NCBI RefSeq assembly: GCF_023156195.1
Contig: NZ_JAKUKA010000001.1
Location: forward strand, 558,001 to 622,000
Length of the DNA stretch: 64,000 nucleotides
Direction: 5' to 3'
Origin: Chitinophaga sedimenti
Lineage (GTDB): Bacteria > Bacteroidota > Bacteroidia > Chitinophagales > Chitinophagaceae
Position 1 is the stretch's first letter, and the number at the start of each line of letters is the position of its first letter. Position numbers and translations under genes: made by a program. Below the pieces are notes generated by a model, which was not told where the DNA came from, did not search any database, and saw nothing but the letters and a program-made list of their open reading frames with translations. Shown here in pieces: positions 54,888-64,000 of the stretch.

Positions 54888-55852
54888 TTGTTATATTTAT
54901 TCCGGTACTCCAGCGGCGACATTCCCGTTACTTTTCTGAATACTTCCCGAAACGCTTTTACGTCTGCATACCCCACATCGTACATCACTTCATTGATATT
55001 TTTGCGGCTGGTCTCGAACGCTTTCTTGGCCGATTCTATTTTTACCCGTTGCAGGTACTCCAGCGGCGTATTGCCCGTGGCTTTTATAAATCGCCGGTCG
55101 AAATGCCGCCTGCCTACAGCAAAGCGGCCCGATAGTGCTTCTACTGATATTTTTTCATGCAGATGTGCTTCTATATAAGCCTGCGCCTGTTGTATGAGCT
55201 CGTCGCCATGCATTTTTTGTCCTTCGAAAATCATGAACGGCGACTGGCTTTGCCGGTCCAGTTCAATCTGGAACACTTTGGCGCAGTAGATAGCGGTCGG
55301 GCGGTCATATTTCTTTTCTATCAGGTAGAGAAGGAGGTTTAAGAAAGAATACGCGCCGCCGTTCGTGTAAATGCCGCTTTCATCGGTAATCAGCCGGTCG
55401 GGTTGCAGATCGATGTCCGGGAAGCGTTGCCGGAACTGTTCGGCAACAATCCAGTGCGTAGAGCAGGTTTTTCCGTCCAGTATGCCCGATGCTGCCAGTA
55501 AGAAAGCGCCCGTGCATACGCTGGCGATTTCCGCGCCCTGTTTGTACTGCGCCGCCAGCCACTGTATCAGCGGGCCGTTATTGTTCACGGTGCGGTCGTA
55601 CTGGTGATCCAGCGATGGAATGATGATCAGGTCCGTTTGCCGGATGTTGCCGATGTGCGTATGGGGACGCACAGAAAACACGTCCTCGTAAAACGTTACC
55701 TCGGAAGAGATGCCTGCCAGCCGCACCTGGTAGGGGACTTCCCGCCCTTTCTCCTTCCAGTACTGGTTGGCCTTCAGCAATACCTGGTAACAGCCGATGA
55801 TGCTGGCAAGGTTGTTTTGTCCGTCGGGTACGAGAATAGTGATCTGTTTCAT
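54872..55852 (-). CDS. GlxA-type AraC-family transcriptional regulator
   Basis: About 326 aa from the ATG at 55852 (KQITILVPDGQNNLASIIGCYQVLLKANQYW). A DJ-1/PfpI-like amidotransferase domain (LIIIPSLDH, IASVCTGAFLLAASGILDG, STHW) is followed by an AraC DNA-binding domain with two HTH motifs (SVEALSGRFAVGRRHFDRRFIKATGNTPLEYLQRVKIESAKKAF, NEVMYDVGYADVKAFREVFRKVTGMSPLEYRNKY). The ligand and targets are unknown. The frame is intact. Confidence 0.92.
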   Translation of the reverse strand: MKQITILVPDGQNNLASIIGCYQVLLKANQYWKEKGREVPYQVRLAGISSEVTFYEDVFSVRPHTHIGNIRQTDLIIIPSLDHQYDRTVNNNGPLIQWLAAQYKQGAEIASVCTGAFLLAASGILDGKTCSTHWIVAEQFRQRFPDIDLQPDRLITDESGIYTNGGAYSFLNLLLYLIEKKYDRPTAIYCAKVFQIELDRQSQSPFMIFEGQKMHGDELIQQAQAYIEAHLHEKISVEALSGRFAVGRRHFDRRFIKATGNTPLEYLQRVKIESAKKAFETSRKNINEVMYDVGYADVKAFREVFRKVTGMSPLEYRNKYNKEAVV

Positions 55853-55952
55853 AGGATAAAGGTAGGGGATTTGCATGTCCGGATCGGCCCGCCGGAATGT
55901 CTGTTTTACCCCGTATTTGCGCATTTGCATCCCGAAATGGCGATAAAACGCC

Positions 55953-55960
55953 TATATTTG
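55953..55960 (+). promoter_or_regulatory. -7 box of the small hypothetical gene
   Basis: TATATTTG (55953-55960), 20 bp before the ATG at 55981. The only upstream TTTG lies 25 nt away (55924-55927), longer than usual. Confidence 0.4.
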
Positions 55961-55980
55961 TCGCCCTTTAATATCGTAAC

Positions 55981-56226
55981 ATGACATCGGAAAAACTGAC
56001 TGCCCATTTTGAGAATCGTGAATACTTTTTCTACGTGGTAAAAAAGGTACCGGCCGACAGGCAAACGGGTGCACCTGAAGAACTGCACATCACGATGTAC
56101 GGACAGCCTTACGTCTTCCAGAAGATGCCTGATAAGTGGATCAATAAAGACGGTAACAAGATGAATATGGCGTTGGGACTGATAGAGGCAGTGATCGTTG
56201 CCCTGCAGCCAAAGGCGCAGGAGTAA
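55981..56226 (+). CDS. Small hypothetical cytoplasmic protein
   Basis: 81 aa (MTSEKLTAHFENREYFFYVVKKVPADRQTGAPEELHITMYGQPYVFQKMPDKWINKDGNKMNMALGLIEAVIVALQPKAQE). It has alternating strands and one C-terminal helix, no signal peptide and no Cys. I do not recognise the family. A -7 box just upstream and a clean reading frame support expression. Confidence 0.6.
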   Translation: MTSEKLTAHFENREYFFYVVKKVPADRQTGAPEELHITMYGQPYVFQKMPDKWINKDGNKMNMALGLIEAVIVALQPKAQE

Positions 56227-56311
56227 AATGTCCATTCCACCCCGCTAACTGGTCCGTTCACCCCCGCTCCATCCAACGATTGCCTCCTAATTTTGTAGGA
56301 AATATCTGGTC

Positions 56312-56775
56312 ATGGAAAACATCGATTTTAGCACCAGCTTCCTCGTCGGCAATACGCCCGATGAAGCATTTAACGCCATCGCCAATGTGCGCGGATGGTG
56401 GTCCCAAAATATTGAAGGCGGCACCAGTGCGCTGCACGACGAATTCAAGTACAGCGCCCGCGATCTGCATCACTGCCGCATGAAACTGACCGAGGTGCAG
56501 CCCGGCAAAAGATGGTCTGGCAGGTGCTCGACAATTACTTCAAATTCACCGAAGACAAAACCGAATGGATCGGTAACACTATTATTTTCGACATTACGGA
56601 AAAGGAGGGGCAAACAGAGGTCCGTTTTACCCAAAAGGGCCTCACGCCGGCCGATGAGTGTTACGACATTTGCAGCAGCGCCTGGACCGGTTACCTGCAC
56701 GAAAGCCTGCGCCCGCTGATTGAAACCGGAAAAGGCTTCCCGAACGAAAAGGAGGGTGCGGTGATGCCGGCTTAA
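56312..56775 (+). CDS. SRPBCC-domain protein
   Basis: FSTSFLVGNTPDEAFNAIANVRGWWSQNIEGGTSALHDEFKY..., then WQVLDNYFKFTEDKTEWIGNTIIFDITEKEGQTEVRFTQKGLTPADECYDICSSAWTGYLHESLRPLIETGKGFPNEK: the helix-grip pattern of AHSA1-like SRPBCC proteins, including the GWTxYL-type end. One A is missing at 56507-56510, joining QPGKKMVWQVL; repaired length is about 154 aa. A TAATTTTG box (56288-56295) precedes it. The ligand is unknown. Confidence 0.85.
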
Positions 56776-56781
56776 CATTCC

Positions 56782-56872
56782 TATATGGATCCTCTATGCA
56801 TCCTATATGCTTGTCCGCTGAAACCCGCCATGGTGTTGACCACCCTTATAGGAACCATAGAGGATCCATATA
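56782..56872. repeat. Intergenic palindromic element, copy 2 (GGATCC arms)
   Basis: TATATGGATCCTCTATG (56782-56798) and CATAGAGGATCCATATA (56856-56872) are perfect 17-bp inverted arms around a 57-nt loop. The loop, read on the minus strand, contains GGGTTTCAG as in the element at 45638-45750. It lies between the convergent SRPBCC and sialidase-like genes. Confidence 0.75.
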
Positions 56873-56899
56873 CCTTCCCCGCACTCAGCGCGGCGTCTT

Positions 56900-58056
56900 T
56901 TATTTCCACTGGCGAAAGTCCGCGACCCGCTGAAATGTAAGGTAATTAGCATTGTGCTGGTTATCGGCACCGCCCTCCGCGTCATCGTAAGCCGTACGCA
57001 CCACCGCGATAATGTCTTTGCCGTCAAACTGCCAGTCTGCATACTGGAAGCCATGTTTAGCCGTATTGGCGCGCTGCAGCACAATGTGGTTCACCTTCCA
57101 TTGCCGCAGGTCGGGGGAGCTGCAAAGGGCCAGGGTATTGCGTACGCGTTCCTGGTTATCGCTTTCGTATTCGGCAGGTACGTAGTTGCTGAGGGTCCAG
57201 AAGAGCTGCGTGGTGGCATCGTAGCGGATGTTGAACTTTTTAGCGCCTCCCGGGAAGTCGATAAAGCCGTCGAAAGTGGCGGTCGTACCGTCCGGGGAAA
57301 TATTAGTAATAGCCGCCTTTTCTTCCCCTTTATGTTGGTAATGTACCCGCAGGAGGTTGCGAATCCCGCCATCGGGCAGCACCACGGCATTGCCTTCCAG
57401 CCAGCCGCCGAATTTCCCCTCCAGGTAGGTGGAGTCGTAGGGCAGCGCATTGGTGTAACGCCAGTTGGCGGCATCCAGGAGGTCGGCATTGGTAGAAATG
57501 CTCATCACAAAGGCTTCGAACATTTTGCCCCAGCCGGGAACAACGCCCATTGCATCTTCCACGGCGCGCCACAGGCGGCCTTTATATTCAATCACGGGAG
57601 TGGGGGCACAGTGAAACCGGCCCCGGCGCAGCAGGCCATGCAGGCTGTCGGTGGGTTCCGTCCAATGATGGCCGCCGTCGACAGAGCGGCGGATCACGAG
57701 GTCGCCATACTCTTTGGTGGTGCCGAGGATATACGTGTTTTTGCCGTGCACGAACAATTTAGACCAATACTGCCCTGTCATTTCGGCAATGGGGTGCCAG
57801 GTAAGGCCTTTGTCGCGCGATTTGAAGATTTTCACTTCACCCGCCACGCGTTCATTGCTGTTTTTACCGAAAAAGTCGTGGGACGCAAGGTAACTGCCGT
57901 CCGGCAATACGCAAATACTGGGCGAACCAATATAGCGGCCCGAGGAGGCGGGAGAGTGGTTTACAATCACCCCGGAACGTCGAAAGAAGTTTGTGCATCA
58001 GTCATAGTGGTAGTAAAGCCAGCCAGCAGTAGCGGGACAATCCATTTTTTCAGCAT
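56900..58056 (-). CDS. Exo-sialidase-like BNR-repeat protein
   Basis: Signal peptide MLKKWIVPLLLAGFTTTMTDAQ. The mature protein has Asp-box motifs (KSRDKGLTWHPI, RSVDGGHHWTEP), the RYIGSPSICVLPDGSYLASHDFFG opening and a six-bladed propeller layout as in sialidases. The arginine triad cannot be confirmed by eye. One base is missing at C4 57971-57974 (+ strand), joining FDVPGVIVNHSPASSGRY; repaired length is about 385 aa. It may cleave sialic acid or a related sugar outside the cell; a non-catalytic propeller is also possible. Confidence 0.75.
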
Positions 58057-58123
58057 CGATAGCAATTTAACAGCCAGTAAAAACGGAGGAATATGAACAG
58101 GGTGGATGAGGCTACAAGATAGT

Positions 58124-58158
58124 AAAAAAATCCCGGAGCACTTTCGTTTTCCGGGATA
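58124..58158 (-). terminator. Rho-independent terminator of the retropepsin-like gene
   Basis: ATCCCGGA (58131-58138) and TCCGGGAT (58151-58158) form the stem. On the minus strand the hairpin is followed by seven T. Confidence 0.88.
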
Positions 58159-58163
58159 TGATG

Positions 58164-59044
58164 TTATTGTTTTACCAGCAATGCCTTGCCGGGCAGGTCT
58201 ATCGTAATTTCCCGGCCCAGCCAGTTTATCCAGATGATGCCGTCGTAGATAAGGCCATCCGGGAACTGCACCGGGAAGTTAGTGGTGCTGATCGCCGGGG
58301 CGGCTACGGGCGACAATTTATCCAGTTTGGCCAGGTAGATGTGGGAGATATGGTTTTGGTCAAACTCACTGCGTTTCTCGATCTTCCGTACTTTCGTAGT
58401 ATCGTCGCCGTTAATACCCAGCACTTTCATGAATTTCGAATTCAGGCGAAACACGTCTTTGCCCGCGCCGCTGTCCATCGACAATTGCAGGGTAAGGGTG
58501 TCATTTACCTTAAAGTAACCGAAAAACGTAAGCGATTTATCGCGCGATTGTTCCAGCTGAATGGGAATGCTTTTCGCGGTTTTGCGGATGGTGGCTAAGC
58601 TGGCCGTGGTTTCCAGGCGGATTACCTTTTTGGAGAAGTCGATGGTAAAAGGCACGGTTTCCAGTGCTTTTAAAGAAATAATACCATCGATGCCGCCGAG
58701 GTTTGCATCAATATAACTGCATTCGGCATTGGCTTTTTGATACCGCCAAATTCAAAGCTGCTTACGTTGTACAGGTCAATGTCCAGCCGCTCGCCGGTGG
58801 CGCGGAAGCCGGTATAACCGCCGTCCTGCTTTTTCACCTGCCGCAGCTTATCGAAAAATACTTTGGTAAATACCGTAAGTCCGCCCCCGGTGTCAAAAAT
58901 GAAGTTTCCTTCCACGCCATCGGCTTTGGCTTTTACCAGCAGGTGACCCGAAGGCAGTAATTCAAAAGGGATATTGGACTGGGCGAACAAAAGCGTGTGC
59001 ATGCAGAGGGTTAACACTAACAGGAGTGCCTTTTTCTTTCTCAT
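58164..59044 (-). CDS. Retropepsin-like aspartic protease
   Basis: Signal peptide MRKKKALLLVLTLCMHTLLFAQ. Two aspartic protease motifs, FDTGGG in NFIFDTGGGLTVF and MDSGAG in LTLQLSMDSGAGKDVF, give the bilobed single-chain arrangement of secreted aspartyl proteases of Bacteroidota. One base is missing at T5 58734-58738 (+ strand), joining GGIKKANAECSYIDANLGGIDGI; repaired length is about 293 aa. The target is unknown. The palindrome TTTTGCGCGCAAAA (59047-59060) sits just before the start. Confidence 0.85.
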
Positions 59045-59109
59045 CTTTTTGCGCGCAAAATATGGTTTTTCGATGATAGTTGGCCGGGAACAACCGCAGC
59101 TTATTTTGC

Positions 59110-59117
59110 TATATTTG
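59110..59117 (+). promoter_or_regulatory. -7 box of the sensor kinase gene
   Basis: TATATTTG (59110-59117), 21 bp before the ATG at 59139. No TTTG lies at the usual distance upstream. Confidence 0.45.
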
Positions 59118-59138
59118 TAGCTATCTGGATGTTACGAG

Positions 59139-62100
59139 ATGAAAATTGTGATACTGACCTGGTGCTGTTTGCTCCTGTGGAGCGCCACTACCGTCTATGC
59201 AGCAAGCGGAGCCAAAGATGAAAACCCATACACTGTACGGCATTTCACCGACGAGAATGGACTACCGCAGAATAGCGTAAAATCAATAGCCCCCGACGAG
59301 AACGGATTCCTGTGGCTGTTGACCGAAGCGGGTTTTACGCGCTTCGACGGCATGCGTTTTCATAACTACAGCCAGGGCAACGTGGCCCCCATCGAAGGTC
59401 GAATGTTCTTCATCGCTTCCGAAAAAGGGGATGCCCGCCTGCACGTACTTACTGCTAAAAATAAGATGTACGCCAGCCGGTTGGGCCGCATGGAAAACAT
59501 ACCCCTGCGCCCCGACCGTTACGGGTATATGCAGTCCGACCTGTTCGAAGATGCCCTGGAAGTGGCCGTCATACCCGATCCCGGGCTCATTTTCGAGAAG
59601 AATACGCATTTCATCTTTGCTACTGCCCCCGATGCCTGTTACATCGTGTACAGGGATTCAGTTTTCTTCCGGAAGGATGCGCAGATTAAACATGCCCTTA
59701 CGATCCCGCAACTGGATGCTACCCGTTTACTGGTACTGGACGGAAGGCTTTGTTACCTGCAACGGGATGGCCGCCTGTTATCGTTGGATGCCGCTACTGA
59801 ACATCCTTTACAAGTAACCGGCGATCAGCCGGCCCTGAAAGGGAAGCCCACCTTTACTGGAATCCCGCCACAGATCAAACATTTGTGTATAACAACGGCC
59901 ATTGTTACTGGTGGCAGCTGTCGCCGGGTGGTGTGGTAAAGAGCACACTGGTGGCCGAGGGGTTCAATTTCTCCCTTAACAACATCGTATCCTTATATTA
60001 CGACCATTGGAACCGCCGCCTCTTTGCCGGCAGCGTGATCAAAGGACTGTTCGTGATCACCCGCCAGCAGTTCCGGACGCTGAAGCATGGCGACCAGGAG
60101 GAGTCGTACTACGCGCAGGCGCCTTTTGGCGCAAATGGGGTATTATCCGCAGCCGGACTGCTGTTCGACGACCGCGGTTCGCGTGAAATACCCTTGTTTA
60201 CGCAGGTACGCACTACCTGGGATAACTATAGCATTATGCGCGCTCCGGACAGCAGCTACTGGCTTAAAAACGGTGGAGGTCTTTTTCATGTCGATAAAAC
60301 ATTAAAGAAAGTACTGTGGAAGCAGCGACTGAAAGAAGATATCACACAACTGTTCATTGACAGTAAAAACCGCATCTGGGCAGGCGGAAAGGAAACAGGA
60401 TTGTACATGACCGATGCCCTGCACCCCGCGTCGGCACTGCAACTGGTGAGCGAGCAGTTGAAGGACGCCTGTTATCTCGCGGAGGAGTCGCCCGATGTGT
60501 TGTGGGTGGGGGCGGTGAGCGGATTAGTGCGTTACCGCATCAGCACAGGTAAGATAGATACGATGGCGGCGCTGAACGGCAAGTACGTCCGCAGTATTTA
60601 TGTGGCTCGTCCCGGCGAGGTTTGGGTCAGTACCCATAACGATGGTATATTTTTAGTCCAGGGCAGCCGCGTAACCCCGCTGCCGCTGGATAACCGGCAG
60701 TACCTCGCCGCAGCGCACTGCATTGTTCCTGATAAGAAAGGCTTTTTTGGGTAACGACGAACAAAGGCTTATTCCAGTTTAACCGGCAGGATGCCTTGCA
60801 ATATGCCGCCGGCAAACAGGGCGACCTGTATTACATGTACTACGGCCGCGACCAGGGGTTCAATACCAACGAGTTCAACGGCGGCTGCGAACCCTGCGCC
60901 GTACAAATGGGCAATGGGCAGGTATCGTTACCTTCTTTGGATGGACTCGTACAATTCGATCCGTTGCAGATACGGCCGGAACTTCCGCGTGGTAAAGTAT
61001 TCATAGACCGGATCGAAGTAGATAAAAAGCCGGTGCCCCTAGGGGAGCACCTTACCCTGGAACATCATTTTCAACAGCTGAAGTTATACCTGAGTACTCC
61101 TTACTTCGGCGACCCCGGCAACCTGCAATTGTATTATGCATTGCGTCCCCACAAGAGTTCCGCGGAATTGTTATGGCTGCCGGTGAACAGTGAGCGGACA
61201 TTGGATTTTTCTAATCTTTCTTCCGGGGATATGATCTGCATCTGCGTAAGCTGGGTGGGTTCGGTCAGGAAGCTGTGTATGAAAGGATGTACGCGATAAA
61301 GGTATTGCCTGCCTGGTACCAGACCACCTGGTTCCGGATAATGGCGGCGCTGGTAGTAAGTATGCTGGTGTTCGCCTTTTTCTGGTGGCGCGTACACCGC
61401 GAATTGCTGAAGAATATGCAGCTGGAACGCCGCGTAATAGCGCGTACGCTCGAGTTGCGCGCTAACCTGCAACAGTTGCAACGTTCGGAAGAGCAGTTGC
61501 GTAAACAGGGACATGTGCAACAGCGATTGCTGGCCGCCATCTCGCACGATATTAAAACGCCCCTGCAGTTTGTACTGGCCGCACTGGAAAAGAGCGCCAA
61601 ACGCAGCGCGGAGTTAAAAGGAGAGGAGCGTGAAGCGGTGTACGACAGTCTTTGGCGCATGTCGCAACTGGTGAACAATATGGTCGATTATATGAAGGCG
61701 CAGTTATTGCCCGATGCCGTGCCCGTTGTGGCCGACATCGACATGCTGCTGGGCGAGAAAGCCGCTTTCTTTCGTCCCCTGGCTGCTGCTAAAGGAGTGG
61801 AACTGATCAACGATATACAATTTCACGAGCCGGTACTCATCAGCCGGCAGTTGCTGGCAGTAGTGCTGCATAACCTGCTCGATAATGCAGTGAAATATAC
61901 GCGCACGGGGACTATCCATCTTCATATGGAAGAATTGGCCGGCGAAATGCACGTGCATGTAAATGATACCGGAACGGGCATGCCCACGCCACTGGTCAAC
62001 TGGATCAATAACTACGGAAATGCGGGTTACGAGGCAGAGTTGGAGGCATTTACGCATACCGGCCTCGGTTTGTTGATCGTCATGGAGTTGTTGCAGCACA

Positions 62101-62216
62101 TTGGCGGGCGCATACAGGTACACCGCCGCCCATCCGGTGGTACGGCAATTATGATCGCCATCAGGGTGATCAGGCCTGGAAGTTATGCGGCTTTATCTTC
62201 TCCAGCAGTTCTATAA
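59139..62216 (+). CDS. Sensor histidine kinase with periplasmic beta-propeller-like sensor
   Basis: Signal peptide MKIVILTWCCLLLWSATTVYA. The long sensor has two-component propeller repeats (HFTDENGLPQNSVKSIAPDENGFLWLLTEAGFTRFDG, LFIDSKNRIWAGGKETGLY) and a Y_Y_Y-like domain. A membrane helix (FRIMAALVVSMLVFAFFWW) and a coiled linker follow. The kinase core has HisKA AAISHDIKTP (His codon 61545), N box VLHNLLDNAVKYT, G1 DTGTGMP and G2 GLGLLIV. Breaks at TTT 59853-59855, T6 60743-60748 and G4 61225-61228 give about 1026 aa. No receiver or AraC domain is attached, unlike hybrid relatives; the LuxR-type regulator convergent with it is the likely partner. Confidence 0.9.
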
Positions 62217-62802
62217 TGTTGGTTACGCCCAGTTTGGTGTAGAGCCGCGTTTTGTAAGTGCTCACGGTACTGATGTGGAGATTCAATATTTCCGCGATCT
62301 TCGCCACCGGTGTGCCCTTGATCAGCTGGTTCATGATGTCTACCTCGCGGGCAGACAAACTATCGAACGGATTCTGATGGCGATTGTCGCCGGCTTTGTC
62401 CAGCAAACGCTGGCGGGTACTGGTGCTCAGGTACTTTTCGTTCCCCAGTATCGTTTCTATCGCCTTTTTTACCTCGCTTTCTTCGGAAGATTTTTGCAGG
62501 AAGCCGTCTGCACCGGCCTGGAGGTAGTTAATGGCGTATAACTGTTCTTCGAGGGCGGAGAAGATGAGTATTTTAATTTTCGGCTGCCGCAGGCGGATGG
62601 AATCGAGCATCTGGATGCTGTTGCCGCCGGGCAGGTTAATATCGAGTATGAGCAGGTCGATCGGTTCGCGGCCGGCAATGCCGATGGCCTCATCGAACGT
62701 GGTCGCCTCACGTATACTCACGTTTGAAAAGGCTTCCGTAATGATTTGTTTCAACCCAAAACGGATAATCGCGTGGTCGTCTGCAAGCAGCATCTTGATC
62801 AT
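62170..62802 (-). CDS. NarL/LuxR-family response regulator
   Basis: 210 aa, intact. The receiver has MIKMLLADDHAIIRFGLKQI, phospho-acceptor Asp54 in LLILDINLPGG, and FSALEEQLYAINYLQAGADGFLQKSS. The C-terminal LuxR HTH is LSAREVDIMNQLIKGTPVAKIAEILNLHISTVSTYKTRLYTKLGV. A TATTTTTG box (complement of 62838-62845) precedes it. Its last 47 bp overlap the end of the sensor kinase on the other strand. Confidence 0.94.
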   Translation of the reverse strand: MIKMLLADDHAIIRFGLKQIITEAFSNVSIREATTFDEAIGIAGREPIDLLILDINLPGGNSIQMLDSIRLRQPKIKILIFSALEEQLYAINYLQAGADGFLQKSSEESEVKKAIETILGNEKYLSTSTRQRLLDKAGDNRHQNPFDSLSAREVDIMNQLIKGTPVAKIAEILNLHISTVSTYKTRLYTKLGVTNIIELLEKIKPHNFQA

Positions 62803-63236
62803 AGGGGTAATGGTCTTTACTAATGGTTACCGAGGTGCAAAAATAGCCAATTCAACAAGAAACACCTGTCGTATAATTACTACAAGCGAATGCTACTTGT
62901 ACTACAGTTCGGAATCCTGCCTTACGGTACTTTCGTGCGGCCACTCCTGCAAGTCTCCATAGCTTTTTTGCTGGCAAGCGAAGTAGCGGTCATGTTTCGG
63001 TTAACGATCATGACTGCTTACGTTATCCGGCTGAAACAAAGTTGGCAAACTGCCGCGCCAAACGGCATCGCTCTATAGCGACACCGGGCATCCGGCAAAA
63101 TAGAGACCATGTAATATCGTTCTTTCGGTATTTTTCCTGCACAGGCTTCGCGCCCGTGCAGTTTCTTTTTGTACGGATCCTTTATTATATTTATCCCGGA
63201 TTCAACCAAAAACAAGACCGAATAAGTGCAGCGCGA
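62803..63236. other. 434-bp intergenic region between the response regulator and the sigma factor
   Basis: It holds the response regulator promoter at the left and, on the plus strand, a terminator-like hairpin (63137-63170: CTGCAC/GTGCAG arms with GG/CC inside, then TTTCTTTTT). The only reading frame of note is a 62-codon hydrophobic one at 62890-63078, which I do not accept as a gene. The terminator with no clear gene in front of it leaves room for a small transcript. Confidence 0.5.
63137..63170 (+). terminator. Orphan rho-independent terminator
   Basis: CTGCAC (63137-63142) pairs with GTGCAG (63156-63161) with an inner GG/CC pair, followed by TTTCTTTTT. It ends a plus-strand transcript begun within 62803-63136, or guards the sigma gene from read-through. 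Confidence 0.65.
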
Positions 63237-63805
63237 ATGGCCGAACATCTGATTAACGAACAGGCACTGCTGGGGAAACGGGACGGGGGAACGAGAAAGC
63301 GTTCGAGCAAATCGTCCGGTATTATTTCCCGCACCTGCTGCCTTTCGCCGTGAGTATCACCAAAAACCGGGCGGTAGCCGAGGATATTGTCCGGGAGGCC
63401 TTTTTGCGCCTCTGGCAGCATCGTCATGAATACGCGCAGCTTTATAACGTGCGCGCCTGGCTGTTTACCGTCACCTCCAATCTCTCGCTTACTTATATTA
63501 AAAAGATGGCCCTGGAAGGAAACCTGCTTCGCCAGCTGGCGCCCGATACTTCGTCGCGCGCCACAGAAGCGGAAGAACGCCTGCATTATAAGGAAAGCGG
63601 CCTGCTCCTGCACGAGGCCATGTTACGCCTGCCGCCGCAGCAACAGGAAGTATACCGCCTCAGCCGGTACGAAGAACTCTCGATCCCCGAAATAGCCGAA
63701 CGCCTGCATTTGTCGCCCAATACAGTAAAGAACCACCTGGTGAAGGCGTTGCAGTCGGTACGCGGGTTTATTCGCGGTACAGGGGCCTTTTTTATTCAAC
63801 TCTGA
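63237..63805 (+). CDS. ECF-type RNA polymerase sigma factor
   Basis: Region 2 is EKAFEQIVRYYFPHLLPFAVSITKNRAVAEDIVREAFLRLWQHRHEY; region 4 is LPPQQQEVYRLSRYEELSIPEIAERLHLSPNTVKNHLVKALQSVR. This is the sigma-70 Bacteroidota expansion family that pairs with FecR anti-sigma factors and SusC/D operons. The start is at the ATG at 63237 (MAEHLINEQALL); one G is missing at 63272-63275, giving ETGRGNEKAF. Repaired length is about 189 aa. A FecR gene starts 86 bp downstream, so a SusCD operon probably lies beyond the window. Confidence 0.9.
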
Positions 63806-63891
63806 AAAATATTTTCGATGGGGCTAGTCCTAAATCATTTCCCATTAGTTATATCCTTGTTGCAACCTAATTTTCAAGCATCTATTCCACC

Positions 63892-64000
63892 ATGTTAATG
63901 ACAAACGAACAGAAAGTTCGGGTGCTCCTCGGCCTGTACTATAAGGGTACCATTGCCGAAGCAGAAGCCGCCGAACTGGCCGAATTGTTAAAGGACGACC
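63892..64000 (+). CDS. FecR-family anti-sigma factor, N-terminal fragment
   Basis: The ATG at 63892 opens MLMTNEQKVRVLLGLYYKGTIAEAEAAELAELLKDD and runs off the window. The position after the ECF sigma factor and the helical start typical of the FecR cytoplasmic anti-sigma domain identify it. It should hold the sigma factor inactive until an STN-SusC receptor signals. Confidence 0.75.
   Translation, partial: MLMTNEQKVRVLLGLYYKGTIAEAEAAELAELLKDD

Noticed and set aside
56782..56872. Transposon with terminal inverted repeats
   Set aside because: Only 57 bp lie between the arms, with no transposase and no target duplication visible.
62890..63078. 62-codon hydrophobic reading frame
   Set aside because: No family match, no promoter or clear ribosome-binding site, and composition that could arise from the surrounding non-coding sequence.

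Overview
The window comes from a Bacteroidota genome, most likely the family Chitinophagaceae (Chitinophaga-like). The reasons are two SusC/SusD outer-membrane uptake pairs (one with an N-terminal STN domain), an ECF sigma factor followed by a FecR start at the right edge, Gld-type ABC transporter genes, a two-component kinase with a beta-propeller-like sensor, families such as DUF2480 and DUF4260, and many promoters of the Bacteroidota type (-33 TTTG, about 20 nt, -7 TAnnTTTG). The family assignment rests on gene content only. I saw no rRNA, tRNA, CRISPR array, transposase or phage module.

Layout. 1-12.8 kb: a tight same-strand run of eight genes (gaps of 30 bp or less, one 4-bp overlap): STN-SusC (cut by the window edge), SusD, lipoprotein, GldA-like ATPase, fused GldF-GldG-like permease, two truncated MutS-like ATPases and a secreted S41 peptidase, closed by a hairpin. 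13-20 kb: SnoaL-like protein, GH2 glycosidase, small barrel-like protein, a DeoR-type regulator and HAD phosphatase whose promoters carry the same palindrome, Crp/Fnr regulator, DUF4260, MsrA, MepB-like protein. 20.3-25.4 kb: a second SusC/SusD pair. 25.4-33.2 kb: SRPBCC protein, SF2 helicase, metallophosphoesterase, flavodoxin-reductase, small lipoprotein, a sodA-DUF2480-FMN reductase operon, and a divergent Cys-rich regulator. 33.4-41.4 kb: M1 aminopeptidase, GH3 glucosidase with PA14, barstar-like protein, giant AsmA protein. 41.6-50 kb: Na+/H+ antiporter, large catalase KatE, a phosphoserine phosphatase-ACT fusion that lacks the dehydrogenase domain its relatives carry, a small secreted protein, KatG. 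50-64 kb: lipoprotein, two overlapping small membrane proteins, barrel protein, UbiD, MerR, GlxA, two small proteins, sialidase-like protein, retropepsin-like protease, sensor kinase with convergent LuxR-type regulator, ECF sigma and FecR.

Sequence quality dominates the reading. About 27 genes are interrupted by frameshifts, and in nearly every one the upstream and downstream frames join if one base is added, usually in a run of 3-7 identical bases. I count roughly 56 such single-base losses; I found no clear insertion. The repaired lengths come out as whole codons and match the families. I therefore treat them as homopolymer-deletion errors in an unpolished consensus, not as pseudogenes, and annotate each gene across its breaks.

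Themes. Oxidative stress defence is unusually dense (MsrA, SodA, KatE, KatG, FMN reductase, an Fe-S-type candidate regulator). Nutrient uptake and polymer breakdown form a second theme (two SusCD pairs, GH2, GH3, sialidase-like, M1, S41). The best candidates for something undescribed are the SusCD-Gld-MutS-MutS-S41 operon, the shared DeoR/HAD operator, the phosphatase-ACT protein without its dehydrogenase domain, and a two-copy intergenic palindromic element with GGATCC-containing arms.
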